Of a stretch of 64,000 bases of DNA, positions 1-8,726 are shown in pieces; within the stretch, counting starts at the first letter, position 1; each line of letters opens with the position of its first letter. The translations under genes and the position numbers were made by a program. The stretch is from Nocardia sp. BMG51109. GTDB taxonomy: Bacteria > Actinomycetota > Actinomycetes > Mycobacteriales > Mycobacteriaceae. The notes beneath the pieces were generated by a model. The model made no database searches. It saw only the letters and a program-made list of their open reading frames with translations, and was not told where the DNA came from. Location of the stretch: assembly GCF_000526215.1 (NCBI RefSeq), contig NZ_JAFQ01000004.1, positions 6,572,001-6,636,000 of the forward strand, in the 5' to 3' direction.

Positions 1-92
1 TCACCTGCTACTACTCGTTGGCCGTCCTGGTGCCCGACGCGCTGGCCGTGCTGGAGAACGTTCAGCTCGGGAGCACCGATGATCGCGGCTGA
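1..92 (+). CDS. C-terminal end of an unidentified upstream gene (partial)
   Basis: Frame 3 is open from the window edge to a TGA at 90-92, giving 29 codons that end LGSTDDRG. The codons look coding (G/C at third positions), and the stop overlaps the start of the terpene synthase by 14 bp, as is common inside actinobacterial operons. The visible residues (tyrosine and leucine rich, then a short polar tail) are not enough to name a family. It may belong to the same terpene operon. Confidence 0.4.
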   Translation, partial: TCYYSLAVLVPDALAVLENVQLGSTDDRG

Positions 93-2205
93 ACCGGACG
101 CCGACCCCTTCACCCGCGCGCGCCGGCTGATCACTCCTGGCTTGCGGGCCGCGGCGGACAGGGTGAACTCGGCCACGCGCCAGGTCATCGGGTACCACTT
201 CGGCTGGTGGGACGAGCAGGGAAATCCCTTGGACGGCAATGGCGGCAAGGCGCTGCGGCCCGTCTTGGCGATGCTCGCGGCGGAAGCGGTCGGCGGCACC
301 GCCGAGCGGGCGACCAATGCGGCCGTCGCGGTCGAGCTGGCACACAACTTCTCGCTACTGCACGACGACATCATGGACGCCGACCGCACCCGCCGGCACC
401 GCCCCACCGCGTGGACCGTCTTCGGGGTCCCCGCCGCCATCCTCGCCGGCGACACGTTGACCACACTGGCGACAGAGGCGCTGGTGGCCGACGGCCCACC
501 GCTCGCCGTAGCAGGCGTGTCCCGGCTCGACGAGGCGATTCTGCGGCTCAACGACGGCCAGGCCGCGGATCTCGCCTTCGAAGGCCGCGCCGATGTGCCC
601 CTGGACGAATGCGTGACGATGGCGCGCGACAAGACCAGCGCGTTGTTCGCCGCCGCTTGCGAGCTCGGCGCCATGTCCGCCGGCGCGTCACCGCAACGGG
701 TCTGGCAGCTGCGACAATTCGGTGAGCACCTCGGCCTGGTCTTCCAGCTGGTCGACGACCTCCAGGGCATTTGGGGCGATCCGGCCGCGACCGGCAAGCC
801 GGTGATGGCCGACCTGCGTGCCCGTAAGAAGTCGCTGCCGGTGGTGGCCGCGTTCAACGGCGGCAACGGCGCCGCGGCACGGCTTGCGGAGCTGTATCTC
901 GGTGACGAGCCTCTGGACGACGACGCGCTCCGGACCTGCGCCGACCTGATCGCGGAGGCGGGCGCGCAGACCTGGGCGCACCAGGAGATACAGCGTCGGC
1001 TGGATTCTGCCCTGGCCTGCCTGCACGCCGCCAACCCGGAGCCCGCGGCCGCAGCAGCACTGGCGACGTTGGCCCGGCAACTGAGCACGGGACCGAGGAC
1101 ATCGCTTGCCGCGCAGCCGGAGTCGTACCGCATGCCGACCTTCGAGCTGCGCCCGGCCCGGCTGAGCCCGCACCTCGACTCGGCTCGCGCACATGCCCTC
1201 ACGTGGGCCAGGGACATGGGCCTGTTCGCGCCGCAGGGCGGCATCCCACCGTGGACCGAGGAGCAGTTCCGGAAGCAGGACTACCCGCTGCTGCTGTGCC
1301 ATATGTTCCCGGACGTTCCCGCCGACAAGGTCGATACGCTCGTCGACTGGTGCACGTGGTTGTTCTACCTCGACGACTTCTTCGCCGAGACCTGCCGGCG
1401 CACCGGCGATGCGGCACCGACGAAGGCCCACCGGGCCAGGCTGCGGCAGTTCATGCCGCTCGACCCGACGCAGGACGTGCCGGTGGCGGCCAGTCCTACC
1501 GAACGCTGTCTCACCGACCTGTGGCTGCGCACCGTACCGGCTATGTCGCGGGAATGGCGGTGCCGCACACGCGAACTCATCGAGGAATGTCTCGGCGGCA
1601 ATCTCCGGGAACTGCGCAACGCCACGAGCGGACACCCCACCGACCCGATCGAGTACCTGGAGCTGAAGCGCAGGACCAACGCCGGTCCGCTGGCCGCGAG
1701 CCTGGCCGAATACGGCCGGGCGGCGGAGCTGCCCGGCGCGGTCGCGGACGCTCCGCCGATCCGTTCGCTGATCGAGTGCCTCGGCGACGCGAGTCTTCTG
1801 GTCAACGACCTCTACTCGTACCCGGCGGAGGTGGCGAGCGGCGCCGAGCCCGCCAACATGGTGCATGTGCTGCGGAAGTTCCTCGGCTGCGATCTCCAGC
1901 GGGCGGTGGACACGACGGCCGACCTGGTCCGCTCCCGCCTGGACCGGTTCGAGCACGTCGCCGGCGTCGAGGTGCCGACGATGCTCGAGGAGTACGGCCT
2001 GAGTCCGGCCGACAGCGCCGATGTGCTCGAATACATCGACGTTCTGCGGGATTCGGTGCCGGGCTGGCACGCATGGTTCGAGCGAACCGCGCGATACTCC
2101 CGGGGTGCGGTGCCCGCCCACGACGATCCGGCCACCACCCGCCGTCTCGCCGGCCCCACCGGCCTGGGCACCTCCACCGCACGGCAGCTGCGCCAAAAGA
2201 ATTGA
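79..2205 (+). CDS. Polyprenyl diphosphate synthase-terpene cyclase fusion
   Basis: This 708-aa protein joins two isoprenoid enzymes. Residues ~1-330 are an E-type polyprenyl diphosphate synthase with the first Asp-rich motif DDIMD near residue 96 and a second one in FQLVDDLQGIWGD near 226. Residues ~345-690 are a class I terpene cyclase with the metal site LDDFFAE near 432, the NSE triad NDLYSYPAE near 576 and a terminal ARY near 673. By family knowledge the first half should elongate IPP/DMAPP to FPP, GPP or GGPP and the second should ionise and cyclise it. The chain length and product cannot be read from sequence. The start ATG overlaps the end of the upstream ORF. In characterised fungal chimeric synthases the cyclase is N-terminal; here the order is reversed. 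A 224-bp piece of the cyclase half recurs at 16190. Confidence 0.88.
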   Translation: MIAAEPDADPFTRARRLITPGLRAAADRVNSATRQVIGYHFGWWDEQGNPLDGNGGKALRPVLAMLAAEAVGGTAERATNAAVAVELAHNFSLLHDDIMDADRTRRHRPTAWTVFGVPAAILAGDTLTTLATEALVADGPPLAVAGVSRLDEAILRLNDGQAADLAFEGRADVPLDECVTMARDKTSALFAAACELGAMSAGASPQRVWQLRQFGEHLGLVFQLVDDLQGIWGDPAATGKPVMADLRARKKSLPVVAAFNGGNGAAARLAELYLGDEPLDDDALRTCADLIAEAGAQTWAHQEIQRRLDSALACLHAANPEPAAAAALATLARQLSTGPRTSLAAQPESYRMPTFELRPARLSPHLDSARAHALTWARDMGLFAPQGGIPPWTEEQFRKQDYPLLLCHMFPDVPADKVDTLVDWCTWLFYLDDFFAETCRRTGDAAPTKAHRARLRQFMPLDPTQDVPVAASPTERCLTDLWLRTVPAMSREWRCRTRELIEECLGGNLRELRNATSGHPTDPIEYLELKRRTNAGPLAASLAEYGRAAELPGAVADAPPIRSLIECLGDASLLVNDLYSYPAEVASGAEPANMVHVLRKFLGCDLQRAVDTTADLVRSRLDRFEHVAGVEVPTMLEEYGLSPADSADVLEYIDVLRDSVPGWHAWFERTARYSRGAVPAHDDPATTRRLAGPTGLGTSTARQLRQKN
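1391..1614 (+). repeat. Direct repeat copy A (inside terpene cyclase)
   Basis: These 224 bp of the cyclase coding sequence recur at 16190-16413 in the same orientation, 14,799 bp away. By eye I find two mismatches: G to A in the GGCGATGCGG stretch and A to G in the CTCACCGAC stretch. Copy A lies in an uninterrupted reading frame and is presumably the parent. Confidence 0.95.
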
Positions 2206-2401
2206 GATCCGGTCCCCCATCCCGTCGCGCGGCTTCCAACAACCTTGCCAGCCGCCGCACCACTCGGCTGTGCACCGGACTCTGGGCCATCAACCGAACG
2301 ACCCGGCCATCGACGATCTCGATGTCACCGAGCCCGTCGGCCGCCCCGTCCGCGAACTCCGGGGCCGTCAAACGCAGTTCAGGTTGGTCCGGAGCACTCA
2401 T
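2204..2401 (-). pseudogene. N-terminal fragment of a Uma2-family (DUF820) protein
   Basis: The minus frame starts ATG at 2401 and gives about 66 residues, including DIEIVDGRVVRLM, SPVHSRVVRRLARLL and GGPDL. This is the typical opening of Uma2/DUF820 PD-(D/E)XK-like proteins, which are usually about 190 aa. After GGPDLN the frame enters the antisense of the terpene synthase and loses similarity. Roughly two thirds of the gene, including the nuclease-like core, is missing. The break coincides with the terpene gene's stop, so this marks a recombination junction. It is unlikely to be functional. Confidence 0.6.
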
Positions 2402-2453
2402 AACCAGACATCATTGCAGGCCGTCCCAGACCCGACCGCCGGCTGGCGTGGGT

Positions 2454-3125
2454 TCACGAATCGTGCGCGGGGGTGGTGTCGAGGGCGCGTAGCTGGCCGG
2501 GGTCGATGGCGCGCAGGGCCGCCAGCGAGGCGGTCACGGCGAGGTCGCAGGCCGCGCCGATGTCCGCGCCGCCGACGGTGACCGCCCGGTAGGCGATGTC
2601 GAGACTGATGCCGAGCAGCATGGTGGCGAGGGTGTCGGCGCCGCGGCCGATGGGGGTTCCGCGTTCGGCGTAGTTGGCGCGCAGTTCCTCGGCGATCCGG
2701 GGTTCGAGTGCGGCCGAGAGCCGCCGCCCGGGACGGGTGTCGGCGTATCGGTTGTCCAGCAGGACACGGAAGCCGCGGGGGTGGCGGCGTGCGTAGTCGA
2801 ACAGCGACTCGATCGAGTACCTGGCCCGCTGGCCGTAGTGCATCGCCTCGCCGTGATCGTAGATCTCGAACATCCACGTGGTGAGTTTCTCGAGTTCGCG
2901 TTCGATCACGGCGTGGACGAGGGCATCGCGCGAGCCGAAGTGGGCATAGAGCGTCACCCGCGAGGTGTCGGCACGGCGGGCGATGGTGTCCATGGTGGCG
3001 CGATCGACGCCGACCTCCGCCATCACCGCACACGCCGCGTCCAGCAGCTGGGTGTCGGTCGGACGGTTGCGGGTGCTACGGCGCGGGGGCGCGCCCCCGC
3101 GATCCCGGTGTCCGCTCTCGATCAC
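2454..3125 (-). CDS. TetR/AcrR-family transcriptional regulator
   Basis: This 223-aa protein has an N-terminal TetR DNA-binding domain at residues ~22-70, including ATMDTIARRADTSRVTLYAHF, the usual helix-turn-helix with its YxHF end. A C-terminal ligand domain follows. The start is a GTG at 3125 with a GGGGAG ribosome site six bases upstream. It lies 47 bp downstream of the ABC ATPase gene on the same strand, so it may be the last gene of that transcript and could control it. The ligand is unknown. Confidence 0.85.
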   Translation of the reverse strand: MIESGHRDRGGAPPRRSTRNRPTDTQLLDAACAVMAEVGVDRATMDTIARRADTSRVTLYAHFGSRDALVHAVIERELEKLTTWMFEIYDHGEAMHYGQRARYSIESLFDYARRHPRGFRVLLDNRYADTRPGRRLSAALEPRIAEELRANYAERGTPIGRGADTLATMLLGISLDIAYRAVTVGGADIGAACDLAVTASLAALRAIDPGQLRALDTTPAHDS

Positions 3126-3172
3126 GTTCGCTCCCCTTTCCGGCTTGCGAAGTCCTCGATCAGGGGCGAACG

Positions 3173-3943
3173 TCAGTTCTCCGCCGGACCTTCCGCAGCG
3201 TTCCCGAGGTTACCGAAGTACGCCGCCTCGACCCTGTCCCGGCGCTCCCGCAACTCCGCCGCGGAACCGGTCAGCGCTGCCCGGCCGTGGTGGAGCACCA
3301 CCGCCGAGTCGGCGATCGACAGCGCCAATCCGATGTGCTGTTCGACCAGCACCACGGCCATGTGCTGGTCGTCGGCGATCTCGCGCAACCGAGGCAGCAA
3401 CTCCTCCACCGCGAGGGGGGACAACCCGAGGCTGAGTTCGTCGATGAGCAGTACCTTCGGCGCGCACAGCAGCGCCTTCGCCAGGGCGAGCATCTGCTGT
3501 TCACCGCCGGAGAGGGTGCCGCAACGGCGGCCGCGCAGCGGGCGCAGCTTCGGGAAGTAGTCGAGCACGTCGTCCAGGGCGGGACTGTTCTTGCGGCGGG
3601 CCAGGCGCAGGTTGTCCTCGACCGGAAGGCGGTGGAACACCCCGCGGCTGTCGGGCACCAGGGTCACGCCGCGGCGCGCGTTGCGTTCCACGCGCCGGTC
3701 CACCGGTTCGCCGAGCGCGGTGATGGTGCCGGAGAGGATCGGCAGCGCACCGACCGACGCCAGCAGGGTGGTGGTCTTGCCCGCGCCGTTCGGGCCCAGC
3801 AGTGCCAGGATCTCACCCGGCCCGACCTGTGCGTGCAGGTCGCGCACCGCGGGGATGCCGCCGTAGCCGACGGTGAGCCCCTCGATACTCAGGGCGGGTG
3901 CGGTCCGCGACCGCGCCGGGCGGGCCGCGGCGGGACCGGTCAT
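3173..3943 (-). CDS. LivF-like ABC transporter ATP-binding protein
   Basis: This 256-aa ATPase belongs to the branched-chain amino acid (HAAT) importer class. Visible are Walker A GPNGAGKTTT, signature LSGGEQQMLALAKALL and Walker B VLLIDELSLGL. The ATG at 3943 overlaps the stop of the LivG-like gene by four bases (ATGA), implying coupled translation. It should power uptake of an amino acid, amide or other small polar solute with the permease and binding protein upstream. The substrate cannot be told from sequence. The Walker B region reads DELSLGL rather than the usual DEPSLGL. Confidence 0.88.
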   Translation of the reverse strand: MTGPAAARPARSRTAPALSIEGLTVGYGGIPAVRDLHAQVGPGEILALLGPNGAGKTTTLLASVGALPILSGTITALGEPVDRRVERNARRGVTLVPDSRGVFHRLPVEDNLRLARRKNSPALDDVLDYFPKLRPLRGRRCGTLSGGEQQMLALAKALLCAPKVLLIDELSLGLSPLAVEELLPRLREIADDQHMAVVLVEQHIGLALSIADSAVVLHHGRAALTGSAAELRERRDRVEAAYFGNLGNAAEGPAEN

Positions 3944-4749
3944 GCGCTCTCTCCTGCCGGTCGATCGGCCGCCGCCGGTGGTCGCGCGGCCTCGCCGGGT
4001 GCGGCGGTGCCGAGATAGGCGGCGATCACGCGGGGATCCTCCCGGATCACGGCCGGTTCACCGCCGGCGATGACGACGCCGAAGTCCAGGACGTACAGCC
4101 GGGCGCAGATGTCGAGCACCAGCTGCATGTCGTGGTCGATCAGCAGCACGCCGATACCCGAGGCCGCGACCCGGCGCAGGTGTCGCCCGAATTCGACGCT
4201 CTCGTGGGTGTCGAGCCCGGCGGCGGGTTCGTCGAGCAGCACCACCCGCGAGCCCCCGACGAGGGCGCGGGCGACGCCGACGAGTTTCTGCCGGCCCAGG
4301 GCGAGTTCGCCGGGGCGGTGGTCGCCGACACCGGGCACGCCTACCAGATCCAGTGCGGCGTCGATGATTTCGCGCGGTGGCGCCGACCGCCCGGCGATGT
4401 CGGTCAGCACGGAACGCAGACCGGTGCGTTGCAGCGCGACGGCGAGGTTCTGCTCCACGGTCAGGTCGCCGAACAGTTCTCCGGCCTGCCAGGTCCTGGC
4501 CAGCCCGGCGCGGCGGCGGCGATGCGGTCCGAGCCGGTCGAGCGCGACGCCTACGAGGGTGACGTGCCCGGTCGAATCGGTAAAGCCGGTGACCGCGTCG
4601 ACGAAGGTGGTCTTGCCCGCGCCGTTCGGCCCGATCAGGCCGACGATCTCGCCGGCACCGACGGTGAGATCGATGTCGGAGTTGGCGACGACGCCGCCGT
4701 AGCGCACCGACAGTCGCTCGGTCCGCAGCAGGGTCGTGGTCTCAGGCAT
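3940..4749 (-). CDS. LivG-like ABC transporter ATP-binding protein
   Basis: This second ATPase of the HAAT importer is 269 aa from the ATG at 4749. That start overlaps the permease stop by eight bases and removes an Arg-only leader present in the longer open frame. It has Walker A GPNGAGKTTF, Walker B VVLLDEPAAGLD and a divergent signature, LALGRQK, of the kind LivG subunits carry instead of LSGGQ. It pairs with the LivF-like protein as the nucleotide-binding dimer on the cytoplasmic face of the fused permease. Confidence 0.87.
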   Translation of the reverse strand: MPETTTLLRTERLSVRYGGVVANSDIDLTVGAGEIVGLIGPNGAGKTTFVDAVTGFTDSTGHVTLVGVALDRLGPHRRRRAGLARTWQAGELFGDLTVEQNLAVALQRTGLRSVLTDIAGRSAPPREIIDAALDLVGVPGVGDHRPGELALGRQKLVGVARALVGGSRVVLLDEPAAGLDTHESVEFGRHLRRVAASGIGVLLIDHDMQLVLDICARLYVLDFGVVIAGGEPAVIREDPRVIAAYLGTAAPGEAARPPAAADRPAGESA

Positions 4750-6751
4750 GCGCCGCCGCCTTCTCCTTCGCACCCGGCGCCGGTGCGGCAGCGGGCGCGC
4801 GGCCTGACCGGCGGGCGATCGCCGCCTTCAGACGGTGTGTCGTCCCGGTGATCGCGCCCGCCACACCGACCGGGTTGAGCACCGCCATCAGCAGCAGCAC
4901 GCCCGCGGCGATGAGGTCGTAGTAGTCGCCGAGTTCGAGTGTCTGACTGAGGAATACGTAGCCGACGCCGAGCGGGCCCGCGGTGCCGGCGATCAACGCG
5001 CCCGTGACGGAGGTGATGCCGCCGACGTAGGTCATCGCCAGCATCGTCAGGCCGATCATCACCGTGAACGACCCTGCCGAGAGCTGCCCGCGGCTGTAGC
5101 CGATGAGGCAGCCCCCGATGCCGGCGAGGAAGGCCGAGACGGCGAACCCGAGCAGTTTCGTCGCCGCGACGTCGATACCGACCGAGGCCGCCGCCCGCTC
5201 GTTGGAACGCACCGCCAGCAGCGCCCGACCGGTGGCGCCGCCCATGATCCGCATGACCCCGAGCGTGCAGAGGGCGACCACCACCAGCACCATCAGCGCG
5301 AACCGCAGGGTGACCAGGTCGGTGCCCTCGCGGACGCCGAGATCGATGCCGAAGAGCGTCGGGTCGGCGATGAGATTGCCCTGCGCCGGCGTCAGCGACG
5401 GATTGTTGAATACGAAACTCTGGATGGCCAGGGCGGCCGCCAGGGTCACCACCGCCAACTGCGCGCCGCGGATGCGCAGCGCGGGCACGCCGACCATGAT
5501 GCCGAGCGCCGTGGCGACCAGCGCCGCCGCGATCATGCCGAGCGGGAACGGCATGTGCCAGTTGTCCGCCAGTTTCGACAACGCGAACCCGGCGGCGCCC
5601 GCGAAAGCCGTACTCGCAAGGGATATCTGACCGAGGTAGCCGGTCAGCAGCACCAGCGAGAGCGCGATCAGCGACAGGATGATCGAGGTGACGACGCCGA
5701 ACCGCCAGGTGCCCGTGGTCGCGACGATCGCCGCGACGGCGATCGCGACCACGGCCAGCGTCGGCAGCACCCGGATCCGGGGGACCGTGACGGCGGGCAT
5801 TTTCACCGATCCGAGCGAACCGCGCGCCGGGATCCGCCCGCCGAGCAGGAACAGCGCGATGATGACGATCACGAAAGGCACCGCGTCGCCGAGCCCGGCC
5901 TGGGCCCAGTTCGGCCAGAAGTCCTTGGTGTCGGCCCAGAGGATGACCGCCTGGAACGACCCGAGCACCAGTCCGGCGGCGCAGGCCGCGCCGAACGATG
6001 CGAGCCGCCCGACCAGTGCCGCGGCCAGCGCGGGGATCACGTAGAAGGTGTAGCTCGTCTCGTCGAGGCCGATGGTGTAGGCGGCGAGGACGCCGATGAG
6101 CCCGCAGGCCGCGCCGGTCATCACCCACACGATCGCGGCGAGCCGGTCGGGCGCGTAGCCGGTCAGCCGCGCCGCGAGCTCGTCCTCGGAACCTGCGCGG
6201 GTGGCGATCCCGGCCGTGGTAAGCGTGAAGTAGGCGCGCAGCCCGATCGCGACGGCGATCGCGACCGCGGCCAGGATCAGGTCCGACACATTGACCGTCG
6301 CACCGGCCACGGTCACGGTGTTCTCCGGCAGAATCGGTGTGGCGAAAAGGTTTTCGGTGTCGAACCGCAACCCGACCAGGGCCTGGATGAACAGCATGAG
6401 CCCGACCGATGCCACCACCTGAGCCAGCACCGGCGCCCGGCGCAGCGGCCGGAACACCAGCAGGTGCGCGAGCAGCGCCCAGACCGCCGCCGAGGAGACG
6501 CCGAGCACCGCGGCCGCCACCATCGGTGTCGGCTGGTCCGCACTACCGAGGGAGATCGTGCCGACGGGCAGGACGAAGGTGCCGTCGGTGCGCAGCGCGG
6601 CCACGACATAGACCGCCCACAGCGCGAAGGCGCCCTGCGCGAAATTGATGATTCCCGTCGCGGCGTGCACGCCGACCAGCGAGGAGGCCAGGACGGCGTA
6701 TACCGCGCCGGTCGACAGACCTAGAAAGACGAACTGCAAGAACTGGGCCAT
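4742..6751 (-). CDS. Fused LivH-LivM branched-chain amino acid-type permease
   Basis: The 669-aa protein joins two permeases usually encoded separately. Residues ~1-310 are LivH-like, starting MAQFLQFVFLGLSTGAVYAV and containing the GIINFAQGAFAL signature. Residues ~340-640 are LivM-like, with LTGYLGQISLASTAF and the internal permease loop GRALLAVRSNERAAASVGID. Both halves are strongly hydrophobic with many membrane segments. The ATG at 6751 was chosen because the LivH signature begins there; the longer frame reads into non-conserved sequence. The Ala/Pro-rich tail (APAAAPAPGAK) is low complexity. It forms the membrane channel of the importer. Confidence 0.88.
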   Translation of the reverse strand: MAQFLQFVFLGLSTGAVYAVLASSLVGVHAATGIINFAQGAFALWAVYVVAALRTDGTFVLPVGTISLGSADQPTPMVAAAVLGVSSAAVWALLAHLLVFRPLRRAPVLAQVVASVGLMLFIQALVGLRFDTENLFATPILPENTVTVAGATVNVSDLILAAVAIAVAIGLRAYFTLTTAGIATRAGSEDELAARLTGYAPDRLAAIVWVMTGAACGLIGVLAAYTIGLDETSYTFYVIPALAAALVGRLASFGAACAAGLVLGSFQAVILWADTKDFWPNWAQAGLGDAVPFVIVIIALFLLGGRIPARGSLGSVKMPAVTVPRIRVLPTLAVVAIAVAAIVATTGTWRFGVVTSIILSLIALSLVLLTGYLGQISLASTAFAGAAGFALSKLADNWHMPFPLGMIAAALVATALGIMVGVPALRIRGAQLAVVTLAAALAIQSFVFNNPSLTPAQGNLIADPTLFGIDLGVREGTDLVTLRFALMVLVVVALCTLGVMRIMGGATGRALLAVRSNERAAASVGIDVAATKLLGFAVSAFLAGIGGCLIGYSRGQLSAGSFTVMIGLTMLAMTYVGGITSVTGALIAGTAGPLGVGYVFLSQTLELGDYYDLIAAGVLLLMAVLNPVGVAGAITGTTHRLKAAIARRSGRAPAAAPAPGAKEKAAAHA

Positions 6752-6838
6752 GTGATCCCGTTTTTCTCTTGAATGGCCGTAGTCGTGAAGGGCAGGCCGC
6801 TCGACTGCGAACGGCCCGCCCACGGTCACCTCGGTCGG

Positions 6839-8095
6839 CTACGCCGCGCCCGGGACCAGTTTCAGGACCTCGGGGCTCGGCGTGAGGAAACCACCGGTCA
6901 CCGGCGCCTGCTTCTTGTCCGCGGTGACCTCGAACAGCAGCATCTCCGTGGTGCAGTTCGGGCTGGTCGCCTTGCCGCAGGTCAGTTTCGGGCCGAGGAA
7001 ACTCTGGTAGTCGGCGAGCCCCTGGAGGGTGGCCAGGATCGCGGGTCCGGTGAATTCGGCCGGCGGCTTCGCGGTGAGTGCCCGGGCGACATCGACAAGT
7101 GTGGCGAAGGTGCCGTAGGCGTAGAAACCCCCGGTCCCGCCGGCGTTCTCGATGAATTGCTCGGCGATCTTCAGATTGGCCTTGGCGGGCTCGGGAGCGG
7201 CGTCGACGGCAGGCGGCAGCCACACCGGCGAATAGGTCTGCGAACCGACGGCCTGCGGACCCAGCACGTCGACGAATTCGGTGCAGGCGGCGAGGAAGAC
7301 CGTGCCCGTGTACTTCACCGACTTCAGGGCCTGGGCGAGCTTGTTGCAGGTGTTGTCGTTGGGCGCGGTCATCAGGCCGCCCGCGGCGGGATTGCCCTCG
7401 GCGATGGTGGAGGCCAGCGCGGTGAAGTTGGGCGAGGCGGGCGGATAGTAGGCGCTCTTCACGTCGATGCCGAGCTGCTTGCCCACCGGGGCGAGGAGCT
7501 GGTCGAACACCTGATGTGCCTGGGGCAGATCGGAATTGACGAGAGTCAGCGAATTCTTCCCGGCCTGCCCGAGCGACTGCAGGAAGCCGACCAGGAAGGC
7601 AGCCGGGGGCGGGCCGAAGTACACCCGGTTCTCGGTGACCGCTCCGGTGGCGGTGTTGAACGGAATCTGGCCGATCAGCGGTATCCCCGCCGAGGTCAGA
7701 ATCGGCATGGCGGCCGCGGATTCGACGTTGTAGCCGTCGATCGTCGCGACCACCCCGGCCTGCACGAACTGATTGGCGCAGGAGATGGTGGATTCCGGCG
7801 AGGTGTTGTCGATCCCGCAGTCGACGACCTCGATCGGGCGGTCGTTGATGCCGCCGATCTGCTTGTTGATGTATTCGACCGCGGCGTTCTTGCCCGTGGT
7901 CACCCCCGCCTGGGTCGCCGGCCCCTTCGACGGATTGAACAGCCCCACCTTGATCGGTGCGCCGCTCGCCGCGGCCCCCGGCGCGATGGACGATCCCCCG
8001 CCATCGGAGCTGCTGTCGTCGCTACACGAAACGACGGAGAACACGCATACCGCGGCCAATGCCGCAGCGGCGATTCGACCGGTTTTGATACCCAT
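6839..8095 (-). CDS. Substrate-binding lipoprotein of the Liv-type ABC importer
   Basis: This 418-aa secreted protein opens with a lipoprotein signal peptide (basic MGIKTGR, hydrophobic stretch, lipobox VVSC at Cys24) and a Ser/Asp/Gly-rich linker. A type I periplasmic-binding fold follows (KVGLFNPSKGPATQAG, then a second Rossmann-like lobe), as in LivK/Leu-Ile-Val receptors. It should be anchored outside the membrane and deliver solute to the fused permease. It is the first gene of a five-gene minus-strand run (receptor, permease, LivG, LivF, TetR), with 87 bp between it and the permease. Confidence 0.87.
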   Translation of the reverse strand: MGIKTGRIAAAALAAVCVFSVVSCSDDSSSDGGGSSIAPGAAASGAPIKVGLFNPSKGPATQAGVTTGKNAAVEYINKQIGGINDRPIEVVDCGIDNTSPESTISCANQFVQAGVVATIDGYNVESAAAMPILTSAGIPLIGQIPFNTATGAVTENRVYFGPPPAAFLVGFLQSLGQAGKNSLTLVNSDLPQAHQVFDQLLAPVGKQLGIDVKSAYYPPASPNFTALASTIAEGNPAAGGLMTAPNDNTCNKLAQALKSVKYTGTVFLAACTEFVDVLGPQAVGSQTYSPVWLPPAVDAAPEPAKANLKIAEQFIENAGGTGGFYAYGTFATLVDVARALTAKPPAEFTGPAILATLQGLADYQSFLGPKLTCGKATSPNCTTEMLLFEVTADKKQAPVTGGFLTPSPEVLKLVPGAA

Positions 8096-8380
8096 TCTGA
8101 ATGCCTTTCCAGGCCGGTCGGGGCTCGGGCGTGAATGCCGAACCGCCCCGTCGAGCGACCGATTCCGCGCCGCACCGCAGCCTCTGCGGTTCCGGCGGCC
8201 CGGATCCAGATTGTGATCTGGGCCACCTGAAGCTAGCCCGGCCTTACAGGCGTGTCAAGCTTGATTCGGACAGCGGTTCACGGCCGGGGAAACGGGCACG
8301 ATCGGCCCCCTATGGCAAGCTGAACGCCGGGCCTCGAATGTCACCACCGGACGACCGATACGCCAGAAGCGGCCGGTGCG

Positions 8381-8416
8381 AAAATGACGAAACCCCCCAG
8401 CTCGGACTGGAGGGAT
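8381..8416 (-). terminator. Rho-independent terminator after the sulfatase operon
   Basis: Read on the minus strand, CCCTCCAG and CTGGGGGG form an eight-pair stem (one G-U) around a six-base loop. A T-rich tail, TTTCGTCATTTT, follows. It lies about 310 bp past the sulfatase stop and before the ABC operon, so it should end read-through from the sulfatase genes. Confidence 0.6.
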
Positions 8417-8421
8417 TTAAT

Positions 8422-8477
8422 GTAACTCTGAGTTACAGACACTGTGTCCGGAGTAAAGACGTGTCCGGAGTAAGGAC
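8422..8477. promoter_or_regulatory. Palindromes plus tandem 17-bp repeat, possible operator
   Basis: GTAACTCTGAGTTAC (8422-8436) is a perfect palindrome with seven-base arms and one central base. GACACTGTGTC (8438-8448) is a second one. They run into a head-to-tail repeat, GTGTCCGGAGTAA(A/G)GAC at 8444-8460 and 8461-8477, with one mismatch. The cluster is about 330 bp upstream of the binding-protein gene. A TetR-type dimer could bind the palindromes; the nearby TetR gene is one candidate. Confidence 0.5.
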
Positions 8478-8726
8478 TTCAGTCACTGTTTCCATCCCGC
8501 AGCAAGGCTGCGAGTGTTCATGTCATCGACGGTAGCCCGCGGATCGGCGCACGGTCAAGCAGACTCGGAAGGCTCGGGGCACCGCGCGTTCCGGGCTCCG
8601 ACACCTACGCGCAGCGGGAATTATCGACCTGGCCGGACGCACCGCCAGGGCCACCAACGGCGTCTACGCCGCCACCCAATGGGGTATCAACGGTGGTGGC
8701 CGACCCGGCGGTATCGGTCGCGGTGG

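Larger units (their letters stand above)
8096..8726 (-). other. Gene-free region upstream of the ABC operon
   Basis: No convincing gene lies in these 631 bp. The region holds a terminator-like hairpin and a cluster of palindromes and tandem repeats (listed separately). The promoter of the ABC operon should lie here, but I cannot identify a clear -10/-35 pair by eye. Confidence 0.6.

Noticed and set aside
688..2220. 510-codon minus-strand ORF
   Set aside because: It is the antisense shadow of the terpene fusion; composition is Arg/Gly rich and no motif is present.
4835..6724. 629-codon plus-strand ORF
   Set aside because: It is antisense to the fused permease, highly charged and of low complexity.
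8444..8477. Possible CRISPR-like repeats
   Set aside because: Only two adjacent 17-bp units with no spacer; a regulatory repeat is more likely.
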